A DNA stretch of 64,000 bases from contig CAWFBT010000027.1 in assembly GCA_963814095.1 (NCBI GenBank), positions 310,001 through 374,000 on the forward strand. The letters run 5' to 3'. The notes below the pieces were generated by a model. That model was not told where the DNA came from. It did not search any database and saw nothing but the letters and a program-made list of their open reading frames with translations. The DNA comes from JACVRW01 sp963814095 (GTDB lineage Bacteria > Actinomycetota > Thermoleophilia > Solirubrobacterales > Thermoleophilaceae). Of this stretch, positions 56,491-63,704 are shown one piece after another. The position numbers and the translations under genes are program-made. Every line of letters begins with the position of its first letter. Positions within the stretch are counted from its first letter, which is position 1.

Positions 56491-57554
56491 AGGATCTGCA
56501 CGTCCGCGTTGTCGCCGACCACGAAGCGATAGGCCTTTGGCAGCGGCGGGCCGCGCCTGATCCTCACGTGCTTGCCGATCAGGCTCGCCTCGATGCGGTA
56601 TTCGAGGTCGCTGATCTCGGAGCCGCCGAGCACGATCGAGTGCTCGAGCTCGGCGCGCTCGATCGTCACGTCCTCCGCGATCGCGGTGTACGGGCCGATG
56701 TAGGCGTCGGTGATCCTCGATCCGCGGCCGATGATCGCGGGCCCACGGACCGTGGCGCGCTCGAGCCGCGCGCCCTCCTCGATCACCACCCGACCCTCGA
56801 CGCGGCTGTCGACGAGCTCGCCGTCTATGCGCTCGGCGAGGTCGTCGAGGATCAGCCGGTTCGCCTCGAGCATGTCCTGCACCTGGCCGGTGTCCTTCCA
56901 CCAACCGTGCACGATGTGCGGGTCGACGCGCAGGCCGTTGTTCACGAGCTCCTGGATCGCGTCCGTGATCTCGAGCTCGCCGCGCCCGGACGGCTCGATC
57001 GCACGCGCTGCGCCGAAGATCGCCGGGGTGAACATGTAGACGCCCACGAGCGCCAGGTCGGTCTTGGGCTCGGGCGGCTTCTCGACAAGCCGGGCCACGC
57101 GCCCGTCGCCGTCGAGCTCCGCGACGCCGTAGTGCTCGGGGTCCGGCACGGGGGTCAGCAGGATGAGCGCGTCCGGCTCGTCGGAGCGGAACGTCTCGAC
57201 CAGCTTCACGATGCCGTCGCGCAGGAGGTTGTCGCCGAGGTACATGACGAACGGCGAGTCGGCGAGAAACCCCTCGGCCGTCAGCACCGCGTGCGCCAGC
57301 CCCAGCGGGGCGTCCTGCTCGATGTACTCGATCGACACGCCGAACTGCGAGCCGTCGCCCGCCGCAGCGCGGATCTCGCCGCCGGTCTCGGGGGCGATGA
57401 TGATGCCGACCTCGCTGATGCCGGCGCTCGCCATCGCCTCGATCCCGTAGAAGAGCACGGGCTTGTTCGCGACGGGCACGAGCTGCTTGGCGCTCGTGTG
57501 CGTCAGCGGGCGCAGGCGCGTGCCGGTCCCCCCGGAGAGAATCAGGCCTTTCAA
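56487..57554 (-). CDS. rmlA: Glucose-1-phosphate thymidylyltransferase, long (left-handed beta-helix) form
   Basis: The 355-residue protein starts at TTG 57554 behind a perfect GGAGGT and reads LKGLILSGGTGTRLRPLTHT, LVPVANKPVLFYGIEA, MYLGDNLLRDGI and VEKPPEPKTDLALVGVYMF. The last ~110 residues are hexapeptide repeats (IGRGSRITDAYIGPYTAIAEDV), as in the StrD-like long thymidylyltransferases of actinobacterial antibiotic sugar pathways. It makes dTDP-glucose. The leader has two hairpins next to the ribosome-binding site. Confidence 0.93.
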   Translation of the reverse strand: MKGLILSGGTGTRLRPLTHTSAKQLVPVANKPVLFYGIEAMASAGISEVGIIIAPETGGEIRAAAGDGSQFGVSIEYIEQDAPLGLAHAVLTAEGFLADSPFVMYLGDNLLRDGIVKLVETFRSDEPDALILLTPVPDPEHYGVAELDGDGRVARLVEKPPEPKTDLALVGVYMFTPAIFGAARAIEPSGRGELEITDAIQELVNNGLRVDPHIVHGWWKDTGQVQDMLEANRLILDDLAERIDGELVDSRVEGRVVIEEGARLERATVRGPAIIGRGSRITDAYIGPYTAIAEDVTIERAELEHSIVLGGSEISDLEYRIEASLIGKHVRIRRGPPLPKAYRFVVGDNADVQIL

Positions 57555-57565
57555 GTGATTACCTC

Positions 57566-57585
57566 CGCGGGCATCCATGCCCGCG
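57566..57585 (-). promoter_or_regulatory. Hairpin in the rmlA leader, ribosome-binding-site proximal
   Basis: CGCGGGCAT (57566-57574) and ATGCCCGCG (57577-57585) form a perfect 9-bp inverted repeat with a 2-base centre. Its 3' arm touches the GGAGGT ribosome-binding site of rmlA. Confidence 0.45.
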
Positions 57586-57588
57586 TCC

Positions 57589-57609
57589 TGATGTCGTGCT
57601 TCGACATCA
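57589..57609 (-). promoter_or_regulatory. Second inverted repeat in the rmlA leader
   Basis: TGATGTCG-N5-CGACATCA (57589-57596 and 57602-57609) is a perfect 8-bp inverted repeat. It overlaps the stop codon of the upstream split-barrel gene. It could be a protein operator or an RNA hairpin. Confidence 0.45.
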
Positions 57610-58074
57610 CGTCTCAGTAACACCGCCCAGTTTTCGGTGGTCCCAGGTCACCTCTCGGTAGGGAACGAAGGTCAGGCCGACGCGCTTCTGCGCCTGCGCC
57701 GCGACCATCTCGCGGATCTCGGGCGTGAGATCGGCCGCGTAGCGCTCGAACAGCTCGAGCCCGAAGCCCTCGACCTCCGCCGGATCGCGCGCGACACGCA
57801 CGTCGCACTCGAACATGACGCCGCGCAGCTCCTCGTAGCCGACGCCGTCCTCGATGCCGAGCGTGGCGCGCGAATCGCGCTCCAGGTTCTTCGCCTTCTG
57901 CGACTTCGCGTAGGTCCAGCCGCGCAGCTCGCCGTCGCCGACCACGTACCAGAGCGGCACCATGTGCGGCAGGCCGCGCGGCCCGACCGTCGCGCACTGC
58001 ATGACCATCTGCTCGGCGAGGAACGCGCGCAGCTCCTCGGGCGTCATCTCGATCTGGCTCCTGCGGGAGGCCAC
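57607..58074 (-). CDS. Pyridoxamine 5'-phosphate oxidase-like (split-barrel) protein
   Basis: The 155-residue protein has EMTPEELRAFLAEQMVMQCATVGPRGLPHMVPLWYVV, then YAKSQKAKNLERDSRATLGIEDG and RVGLTFVPYREVTWDHRKLGG. These are the cofactor-barrel motifs of the PPOX-like class, in which the actinobacterial members commonly bind F420 or FMN. Substrate unknown. ATG 58047 (MTPEELRAF) is an alternative start. It lies between pafBC and the rml operon on the same strand, 52 bases before rmlA. Confidence 0.75.
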   Translation of the reverse strand: MASRRSQIEMTPEELRAFLAEQMVMQCATVGPRGLPHMVPLWYVVGDGELRGWTYAKSQKAKNLERDSRATLGIEDGVGYEELRGVMFECDVRVARDPAEVEGFGLELFERYAADLTPEIREMVAAQAQKRVGLTFVPYREVTWDHRKLGGVTET

Positions 58075-58111
58075 GGCCGCTGGCTACCGGCGACAGCGGA
58101 TCGCGCTCGGC

Positions 58112-60148
58112 TCAGCGCTTGACGGCGCCCGCGAGCGTCTCGGCGGCCTCGAGCACCGCCTGGCGAGCCTCGTCCGGCTCGAGCACGACGGCGTCGCCGC
58201 CCTCCTTGAGGATCTCGCGCGCGAGCCACTCGTGCGAGGCGTAGGTGCGCTCGACGATCACGGCGCCGTCCTCCAGCTCCTGGACGACGCGCCGGTCCTC
58301 GCGCGCCCAGCGGGCCCGCTCGGGCGAGACCCAGATGCGCGCGGTGCGCGACGAGGGGACCTCGCCGGTGGCGAGCCAGCCGTGCACGTCGGGCTCGATC
58401 CCCGGGCGCCGCTCGAAGCCCTCGTCGAGCACGGTCGCCTCGCGGATGCGGTCGAGCCGGTACGAGCGCGACGCGTCCTTCTCGAGGTCGTACGAGTGGA
58501 TGTACCAGCCCTCCTGCCCGTTGGCGAGCTTGTAGGGCTCGATCGTCCGCTCGGTGAACTCGTCCTCGTTCTCCTTGTAGTAGTCGATGCGCAGCAGCCG
58601 CTGCGAGCTGATCGCGCTCGACACGACGCGCGCGACCTCGGAGTCGTCGCCCTTGGCCGTCGTGATCTGGAGCCCCTCCTCGGCGGGGTCCTGGCCGAGC
58701 GCGTCGACGATCTTCTGTCGCGCGGAGGAGAGCGAGCCCTCCGGGAGGTGCTCGCCGATCAGGTCGATCGCCGCGGCGAGCGCCTTCGCCTCGAGCGGCA
58801 GCAGCCGCGCCGGCCGCGCGAAGTTGTCCCCGTAGGGTTCCGGATCGACCTCGATCTGATCCCCCTGCACCTCGGCGTAGAGGACGTACGAGCCGCCGCC
58901 GAAGTTCACGACGTTCAGGACGTCGATGTCCTGACGGAGCTCCGTCTCGCTCACCTGGAGCGTCTCGCAGAGCTCCCGCACGTCGAGCTTGCGGGCCTGG
59001 CGCGCGGCGTCGATCAGGATGCCGGCGAGCGTTACGAGGCGGGCGAAGCGCTCGGGCCGGATCGGCGACTCATGGCCGTCGTCGTCGTCCTCGACCTCCT
59101 TCTCGCGGCGTGCACGCGCCGCCGGGGCAAGCTCGATCGGCTGGCTGTGGCGCTCGATCACGAGCTCGAGCCGCTCGCGGGCCTCGTCGGCGAGCTCGTC
59201 GGGTGCCTCGATTCGGGCCTGCTCGCCGAGCCCCAGCACCCATGCGATCATCTGCCGCGAGTCGGCGTAGTCGGTCTCGAAGACGACGCCGTCGTCGGTC
59301 TCCGTGACCTGGCCGGCATGGCCGAAGTGGCGCAGCGCGAGCCAGTCGACGCGGTTGGACAGGTGGATGCGGGCGCGCCCGGCGGTGTCGCCCAGCTGCC
59401 AGTCCGTGCGGGTCGCGTAGATGCGCGGGTCGAACTCCTCGGGGCGGTTGAAGTCGTGCTCTGCCTTGGACGAGTAGCCGACCTTGCCGCGGATGCGCGA
59501 GACGCGGAAGACGCGCACGTCGTCGCGCTCGTGCGCGTAGCCGATCAGGTAGAACTGCCCGCCGCGGTAGAGCAGGTGGTAGGGGTCGACCTTGCGCTTC
59601 TCCTCCGCGTCGCGGCCGATCGTGTAGTAGTCGAAGAGGATCGTCTTGCGGCGGAAGATCGCCGTCTCGACCTTGGAGAGGCGCTGCGACAGCTCGCGCC
59701 CGCCGGCACCGGCGGTGACCGCCAGCGCGACGCTGCGCTGCTCCGGCGCGTCGAGCGGAGAGGGCTTGCCCCAGGACAGCTGCTGAAGGGCGAGCCGCAG
59801 CGGCTCGGCGTAGGCGAACTCGCCGTCGAGCAGCGCCAGCGCGGTGCGCAGCGCGCCGAGCTCCTCGTCGGTGAACTCGATCGCGGGCAGGTAGAAGTTC
59901 TCGGGCGGCAGCGAGTAGTTCTCGGCCTCGTAGTAGCCCTCGGCCGGCTTGTCGACCTTGAGATGGATGCCGAGCGAGTCGAGCTCCGCGCGGTCCGCGT
60001 AGAAGCGGCGCGCGAAGGCCTCGTCGTTCATCTGCGAATAGCCCTCTACGTCCTGCTTGATCTCGAGCGCGGATACGGGACGTCGCTCCGCCATCAGGAA
60101 CGAGATCAGGCTGAGCTGCCGGATTAGCTTCTCGGTGTCCTTGGCCAT
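58112..60148 (-). CDS. Fused PafB-PafC-type WYL-domain transcriptional activator
   Basis: The 678-residue protein contains two HTH-WYL units in tandem. Unit 1: KLIRQLSLISFLMAERRPVSALEI, DLGIHLKVDK-type wing, then the WYL-like ILFDYYTIGRDAEEKRKVDPYHLLYRGGQFYLIGY. Unit 2: RFARLVTLAGILIDAARQARKLDV, then LLRIDYYKENEDEFTERTIEPYKLANGQEGWYIHSYD. An acidic linker (EKEVEDDDDGHESP) joins them. PafB and PafC form a heterodimer that activates the LexA/RecA-independent mycobacterial DNA damage response; fusions occur in other actinobacteria. ATG 60148 is used, since the longer frame lacks family similarity. Confidence 0.88.
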   Translation of the reverse strand: MAKDTEKLIRQLSLISFLMAERRPVSALEIKQDVEGYSQMNDEAFARRFYADRAELDSLGIHLKVDKPAEGYYEAENYSLPPENFYLPAIEFTDEELGALRTALALLDGEFAYAEPLRLALQQLSWGKPSPLDAPEQRSVALAVTAGAGGRELSQRLSKVETAIFRRKTILFDYYTIGRDAEEKRKVDPYHLLYRGGQFYLIGYAHERDDVRVFRVSRIRGKVGYSSKAEHDFNRPEEFDPRIYATRTDWQLGDTAGRARIHLSNRVDWLALRHFGHAGQVTETDDGVVFETDYADSRQMIAWVLGLGEQARIEAPDELADEARERLELVIERHSQPIELAPAARARREKEVEDDDDGHESPIRPERFARLVTLAGILIDAARQARKLDVRELCETLQVSETELRQDIDVLNVVNFGGGSYVLYAEVQGDQIEVDPEPYGDNFARPARLLPLEAKALAAAIDLIGEHLPEGSLSSARQKIVDALGQDPAEEGLQITTAKGDDSEVARVVSSAISSQRLLRIDYYKENEDEFTERTIEPYKLANGQEGWYIHSYDLEKDASRSYRLDRIREATVLDEGFERRPGIEPDVHGWLATGEVPSSRTARIWVSPERARWAREDRRVVQELEDGAVIVERTYASHEWLAREILKEGGDAVVLEPDEARQAVLEAAETLAGAVKR

Positions 60149-60256
60149 GGTGAGTTGAACGGCGCCGGGAGCCCGTCGGGGCGCCTCCACTACGAGGATA
60201 AGCGGGAAACCTGGCGCACGGCCCCCCATCGGCGTGTTACGCCGCTATTTGCGGGC

Positions 60257-60285
60257 TTGAAACGGCTTCGCGGGCGCCATAGGCT
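60257..60285 (+). promoter_or_regulatory. Consensus-like promoter for the membrane-protein cassette
   Basis: TTGAAA (60257-60262) and TAGGCT (60280-60285) are separated by exactly 17 bases. A ~30-base leader with GGAGGGAGG follows. It is the likely promoter of the five-gene cassette. Confidence 0.65.
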
Positions 60286-60320
60286 CGGGACAGGACGCAG
60301 GTTTCGGAGGGAGGCAGCTC

Positions 60321-60344
60321 CATGCATCAAGGATGCTCGGCGTG
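60321..60344 (+). CDS. Seven-codon upstream reading frame in the cassette leader
   Basis: The ideal ribosome-binding site GGAGGGAGG (60306-60314) is 6 bases before ATG 60321, which opens MHQGCSA and then stops. The frame overlaps the start of the first membrane-protein gene (ATG 60333), which has no ribosome-binding site of its own. It may couple translation or reflect a one-base error that shortened the N-terminus. Confidence 0.35.
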
Positions 60345-60596
60345 ATCGCCGCGTCCAGCGGCTGGTGGATCGGACTCGTGCTCGGCGTCGTCGTGATCGC
60401 CGTTGCGGCGGCAATCGTCATCGTGATCGTCGCGCTCGCGCGAAGGATCGCCGGGCAGGCCCGGGCCGCCGTGGAGGGCGTCGAGGTCGTGCGCGAGCAG
60501 ACGAACGGGCTCGACGGCGTCGGGAGGATCAACGACTCCGGAGTCAGGATCCTGCACTCGGCACGCGCCCTGCGAAAGGTGGCGGTCGGCAAGTGA
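60333..60596 (+). CDS. Small single-TM membrane protein, cassette gene 1
   Basis: The 87-residue protein has one strong membrane helix (SGWWIGLVLGVVVIAVAAAIVIVIVALA split over residues ~9-36) and a ~50-residue tail (ARAAVEGVEVVREQTNGLDG, NDSGVRILHSARALRKVAVG) that should be helical and soluble. No domain is recognised. Its stop overlaps the GTG of the next gene (GTGA). The Asn/Asp-broken helical tail recurs in other members of this cassette, suggesting related small proteins of one complex. Confidence 0.6.
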   Translation: MLGVIAASSGWWIGLVLGVVVIAVAAAIVIVIVALARRIAGQARAAVEGVEVVREQTNGLDGVGRINDSGVRILHSARALRKVAVGK

Positions 60597-60877
60597 CCTT
60601 CATCGCAGTGTCGGGCAACACCCTGTGGGCCGTCTCGCTCGGGATCGGCCTCGTCGCGGCTCTGGTGGTGGCCGCGCTCCTGCTCGTTCTCGTCAGAGCG
60701 GTCGACGACATCGACAGGTCCGTCAGCGGCCTGCTCGACGTCGCCGGCAAGGTCGCCGGCAACACGGCGAACATCCCTCAGCTCCAGGCGACGGCGCCGG
60801 TTCTGGCCCAGATCGTGGATGAGGCCGTGGTTCAAGACCGCTACATGAACGCACTGACCGACGGGTTCACGGAATGA
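60593..60877 (+). CDS. Small single-TM membrane protein, cassette gene 2
   Basis: The 94-residue protein starts at GTG 60593 and has one membrane helix (LWAVSLGIGLVAALVVAALLLVLV, residues ~11-34). The tail has a VDDIDRSVSGLLDVAGKVAGN helix and a NIPQLQATAPVLAQIVDEAV segment. Layout and length resemble genes 1, 3 and 4 of the cassette. No family is recognised. Coupled to both neighbours by overlaps. Confidence 0.6.
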   Translation: MTFIAVSGNTLWAVSLGIGLVAALVVAALLLVLVRAVDDIDRSVSGLLDVAGKVAGNTANIPQLQATAPVLAQIVDEAVVQDRYMNALTDGFTE

Positions 60878-61152
60878 GCGACACCGACGTGCTCGTGCTT
60901 CTCAGCGTGCTGCTCGCCGTCGTCGTGGTCGCCGTGCTCGCCGCGGCGCTGATCCGGATCCGCGCCCGCCTCGAGTCCGCCTCGCGCGGCCTCGCGACGC
61001 TGGCGGACGCGCTCGAGACCGTCGAATCCGAGCACCTGCGCCCGCTCGAGCCGGCGGTCAAGGCGATCAACGCGCAGTTCGACGTCATCCTCGGAGCCAT
61101 GCCGGGTATCGCCGCGAAGGCGGGGATGGTCGCTGAGAGGAGGCCGCGATGA
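60874..61152 (+). CDS. Small single-TM membrane protein, cassette gene 3
   Basis: The 92-residue protein has one membrane helix (DVLVLLSVLLAVVVVAVLAAALI, residues ~5-27) and a helical tail (RLESASRGLATLADALETVES, AVKAINAQFDVILGAMPGIA). The tail spacing of hydrophobics suggests an amphipathic or coiled-coil helix. No family is recognised. ATGA overlap with gene 2 and with gene 4. Confidence 0.6.
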   Translation: MSDTDVLVLLSVLLAVVVVAVLAAALIRIRARLESASRGLATLADALETVESEHLRPLEPAVKAINAQFDVILGAMPGIAAKAGMVAERRPR

Positions 61153-61415
61153 CGCTCTGGTGGATCGGCAACGGGCTGCTGCTGCTCGTGATCCTGCCGG
61201 TCGTCGTCTACCTGCTCCGCGGGGTGCTGGGCGCCGCGCGCAGCATCGTGCCGAGCGTCAACCGGATCGCAGCCGCGGCGAACGCAGGCTCCAAGGATCT
61301 GGACGCGGCGCCGCTGCTCCTGACAACGCAGGACCAGGTGCGCCAGACCGTCGAGGTTGTCGCGGGCTACGGCGGCTCCCTGGACGTGATCGTCGACGAC
61401 GCGGAGGAGAGCTAG
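61149..61415 (+). CDS. Small single-TM membrane protein, cassette gene 4
   Basis: The 88-residue protein has one membrane helix (LWWIGNGLLLLVILPVVVYLL, residues ~3-23), a basic turn and a tail with VPSVNRIAAAANAGSKDLDAA and QDQVRQTVEVVAGYGGSLDV, ending in an acidic VDDAEES. No family is recognised. It is coupled to gene 3 by ATGA and sits 2 bases before gene 5. Confidence 0.6.
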   Translation: MTLWWIGNGLLLLVILPVVVYLLRGVLGAARSIVPSVNRIAAAANAGSKDLDAAPLLLTTQDQVRQTVEVVAGYGGSLDVIVDDAEES

Positions 61416-61417
61416 CG

Positions 61418-62332
61418 ATGCCCGCAGCAGGCGTGGTCCTGATCGTCGCGGTCGTCCTCATCGTGCTCGCGCTCGTCTACTACCTGGTGTCGACGATCGT
61501 GGCGCTGAGGCAGATCACGGCGGGCCTCGACGAGGCGATCGCGGGAGTCGGCGAGATCATCGAGAAGAGCGCGCCGGTCAACGGGATAGTCGCCGACATC
61601 AACGGGAACCTCGACGCGGGCGTGGACCTGCTCGAGGGGCTGCTCGTGAAGAAGGCCGGGTTGGTCGACGCCGTCGGCTTGGTGGACGGGCTCTATCCGG
61701 GCTCCGCAGAGGCGGGCCTCCGGAACTTCCCGGACAGCAAGACGATCGAGGCCCCGCGCATCTCGGAGGTGTACACGAAGGGCACCCTGACGCTCGCCCG
61801 GCTCGGCCGGGAGGCCCCGATCGCCGCCACGAGCCCGAATGGCCCGGTGCTGAGGAACGTGGAGGCGGGCAGCCTCGACGCGCGCGCCCTGTACCCCGAA
61901 GTCCGCCAGAGCCGCCCGGAGAGATTGCCGAGGTCGCCGGTCATCGGCACCGGCGCGCCGGTGCAGTACCCGCCGAGCGAGCAGCGCGGCGGGACCACGC
62001 CGGACGAGGGAGAGGCCCAGGCGAAGGGCCCGTGGGCCGAGACGGCGGCCGAAGGCATCGTCCCCGCCGAGCTCGGGGGATCGGACGCGCCGCGCGAGAT
62101 GCTCGAGGAGGATCCGGAGCTCGGCAGCCCCGTCCTCGGGGAGACGACCGGATCCGACGAGCCGGCCACCGAGCGCGGCATCGATCCGAGTGGCGGCGAC
62201 GAGGCGGACGCGACCTCCGACGGCGGCGCCGAGCCTCCGGAGGGCGCGGAGCCCGACCTGAAGGATGCCGCCGCCGCGCCCCGTCAGATCGACGTCGACT
62301 CGGCCGATCCGGAAGACCCCTCCGACACGTAA
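61418..62332 (+). CDS. Single-TM protein with long acidic disordered tail, cassette gene 5
   Basis: The 304-residue protein has one membrane helix (VVLIVAVVLIVLALVYYLVST, residues ~6-26) and a helical section (IVALRQITAGLDEAIAGVGE, VNGIVADINGNLDAGVDLLEG) resembling the tails of genes 1-4. The remaining ~180 residues are rich in Pro, Glu, Asp, Gly and Ser (for example ERGIDPSGGDEADATSDGG) and predicted to be disordered. It looks like a longer paralogue that gained an acidic tail. It ends 15 bases before coxM, so the cassette may be cotranscribed with the cox genes. Confidence 0.62.
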   Translation: MPAAGVVLIVAVVLIVLALVYYLVSTIVALRQITAGLDEAIAGVGEIIEKSAPVNGIVADINGNLDAGVDLLEGLLVKKAGLVDAVGLVDGLYPGSAEAGLRNFPDSKTIEAPRISEVYTKGTLTLARLGREAPIAATSPNGPVLRNVEAGSLDARALYPEVRQSRPERLPRSPVIGTGAPVQYPPSEQRGGTTPDEGEAQAKGPWAETAAEGIVPAELGGSDAPREMLEEDPELGSPVLGETTGSDEPATERGIDPSGGDEADATSDGGAEPPEGAEPDLKDAAAAPRQIDVDSADPEDPSDT

Positions 62333-62347
62333 TACAGGAGAGACCTC

Positions 62348-63223
62348 TTGCAGACTCCCGCCGCATTCGAGTACGAGCGCGCCACGAGCGTCGAGGGCGC
62401 GATCGCCTCGCTGCAGCGGCTCGGCCCCGAGGCGCGCGTCATCGCCGGCGGTCACAGCCTGCTGCCGATGATGAAGCTGCGTCTCGCGAATCCCGAGTAC
62501 CTGGTCGACATCAACGACCTGCACGAGCTCGCCTACATCCGCGAGGAGGGGGTCGAGCTGCGGATCGGAGCGCTGATTCGGCACTTCGAGCTCGAGCGCT
62601 CCCAGCTGCTGGCGGAGCGCTTTCCGGTCTTCCGCGAGGCTGAGCGGGTGATCGCCGATCCGGTAGTCCGCAACCGCGGCACGATCGGCGGCTCGCTCTG
62701 CCAGGCGGACGCCGCGGAGGACCTGTCCGCGGTCTGCTCGGCACTCAAGGCCACGGTCGTGATCCGCGGCGCCGCGGGCGAGCGCATCGTTGGCATGGAC
62801 GAGTTCCACGTCGGCCCGTTCATGACCGCGGTCGGCGACGGCGAGCTCCTTACCGAGGTTCGGCTGCCGTTGCGTCCCAGCGCGGGCAGCGCTCACGAGA
62901 AGGTCGAGCGGCGCGCCGGCGATTGGGCGATTGCGGCGGCGTCGGCCGCCGTCTGGATGGACGGGGCCGTGATCGCCGACGCCGGCCTGGCGCTCAGCGC
63001 CGTAGGGCCGACGACCGTCCACCTGACCCGTGCCGAGGAGCTGCTGCGCGGCAAGGCTCCCTCGGAGGAGCTGTTCGAGCAGGCCGGCGCGATCGCCTCA
63101 GAGGACTGCTTCCCCGTTGCGGACGGCCGCGGCCCCGTGGACTACAAGCGCCACCTCGCGGGCGTGCTCACGAAACGCGCCCTGCGCCGTGCCGCGGCCC
63201 GCGCGCAGCATCAGGAGGCCTGA
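62348..63223 (+). CDS. coxM: Aerobic CO dehydrogenase-type FAD-binding medium subunit
   Basis: The 291-residue protein belongs to the CoxM/xanthine dehydrogenase FAD subunit family: FEYERATSVEGAIASLQRLG, VIAGGHSLLPMMKLRLANPEYLVDIN (AGGxSLLPxMKxR), then VIADPVVRNRGTIGGSLCQADAAEDL (TIGGS) which hold FAD. It passes electrons from the molybdenum subunit to the respiratory chain. The start is TTG 62348 after AGGAGAGACC. Gene order M-S-L is that of form I cox operons, but the CoxL active-site loop that decides the form lies outside the window. Confidence 0.88.
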   Translation: MQTPAAFEYERATSVEGAIASLQRLGPEARVIAGGHSLLPMMKLRLANPEYLVDINDLHELAYIREEGVELRIGALIRHFELERSQLLAERFPVFREAERVIADPVVRNRGTIGGSLCQADAAEDLSAVCSALKATVVIRGAAGERIVGMDEFHVGPFMTAVGDGELLTEVRLPLRPSAGSAHEKVERRAGDWAIAAASAAVWMDGAVIADAGLALSAVGPTTVHLTRAEELLRGKAPSEELFEQAGAIASEDCFPVADGRGPVDYKRHLAGVLTKRALRRAAARAQHQEA

Positions 63224-63225
63224 AC

Positions 63226-63702
63226 ATGCAGGTGACGATCACCATCAACGGCGAGCGGGTTTCCCGGGACGTCGAGCCGCGTCAGCTGCTCGTCCACTTC
63301 ATCCGCGACGCCGGTCTCACGGGGACGCACTGGGGCTGCGACACATCCAACTGCGGCGCCTGCGTGGTCCTGATGGACGGCCGGCCGATCAAGTCGTGCA
63401 CCACCCTCGCCGTGATGTGCGAGGGCCACGAGATACGCACCGTCGAGTCGCTCGAGGTCGATGGCGTGATGGACCCGGTCCAGCAGGGCTTCCACGAGAA
63501 GCACGCGCTTCAGTGTGGGTTCTGCACGCCGGGAATGCTGATGACGAGCCGCGCGCTGCTCGACGAGAACCCAGAGCCGACCGAGGATGAAATCCGCACC
63601 GCGATCTCCGGGGCGATCTGCCGCTGCACGGGGTACAAGAACATCGTCGCCGCCGTTGAGTGGGCGGCCGAGCACGAAGCTGCGACGAGACAGGAGGCGT
63701 GA
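63226..63702 (+). CDS. coxS: Aerobic CO dehydrogenase-type 2x[2Fe-2S] small subunit
   Basis: The 158-residue protein carries both clusters: C38, C43, C46 and C58 (GCDTSNCGACVV and KSCTT) for the plant-type [2Fe-2S], and C97, C100, C132, C134 (LQCGFCTPGMLM and ICRCTGYKNIV) for the helical-domain [2Fe-2S]. It relays electrons from the molybdopterin site of CoxL to the FAD of CoxM. AGGAGG precedes the ATG by 8 bases. Confidence 0.93.
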   Translation: MQVTITINGERVSRDVEPRQLLVHFIRDAGLTGTHWGCDTSNCGACVVLMDGRPIKSCTTLAVMCEGHEIRTVESLEVDGVMDPVQQGFHEKHALQCGFCTPGMLMTSRALLDENPEPTEDEIRTAISGAICRCTGYKNIVAAVEWAAEHEAATRQEA

Positions 63703-63704
63703 GG

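Noticed and set aside
59960..60230. Long N-terminus of PafBC from 60229
   Set aside because: The extra 27 residues (from 60229 to 60149) are Arg/Pro/Ala-rich and lack family similarity; conserved sequence begins at ATG 60148.
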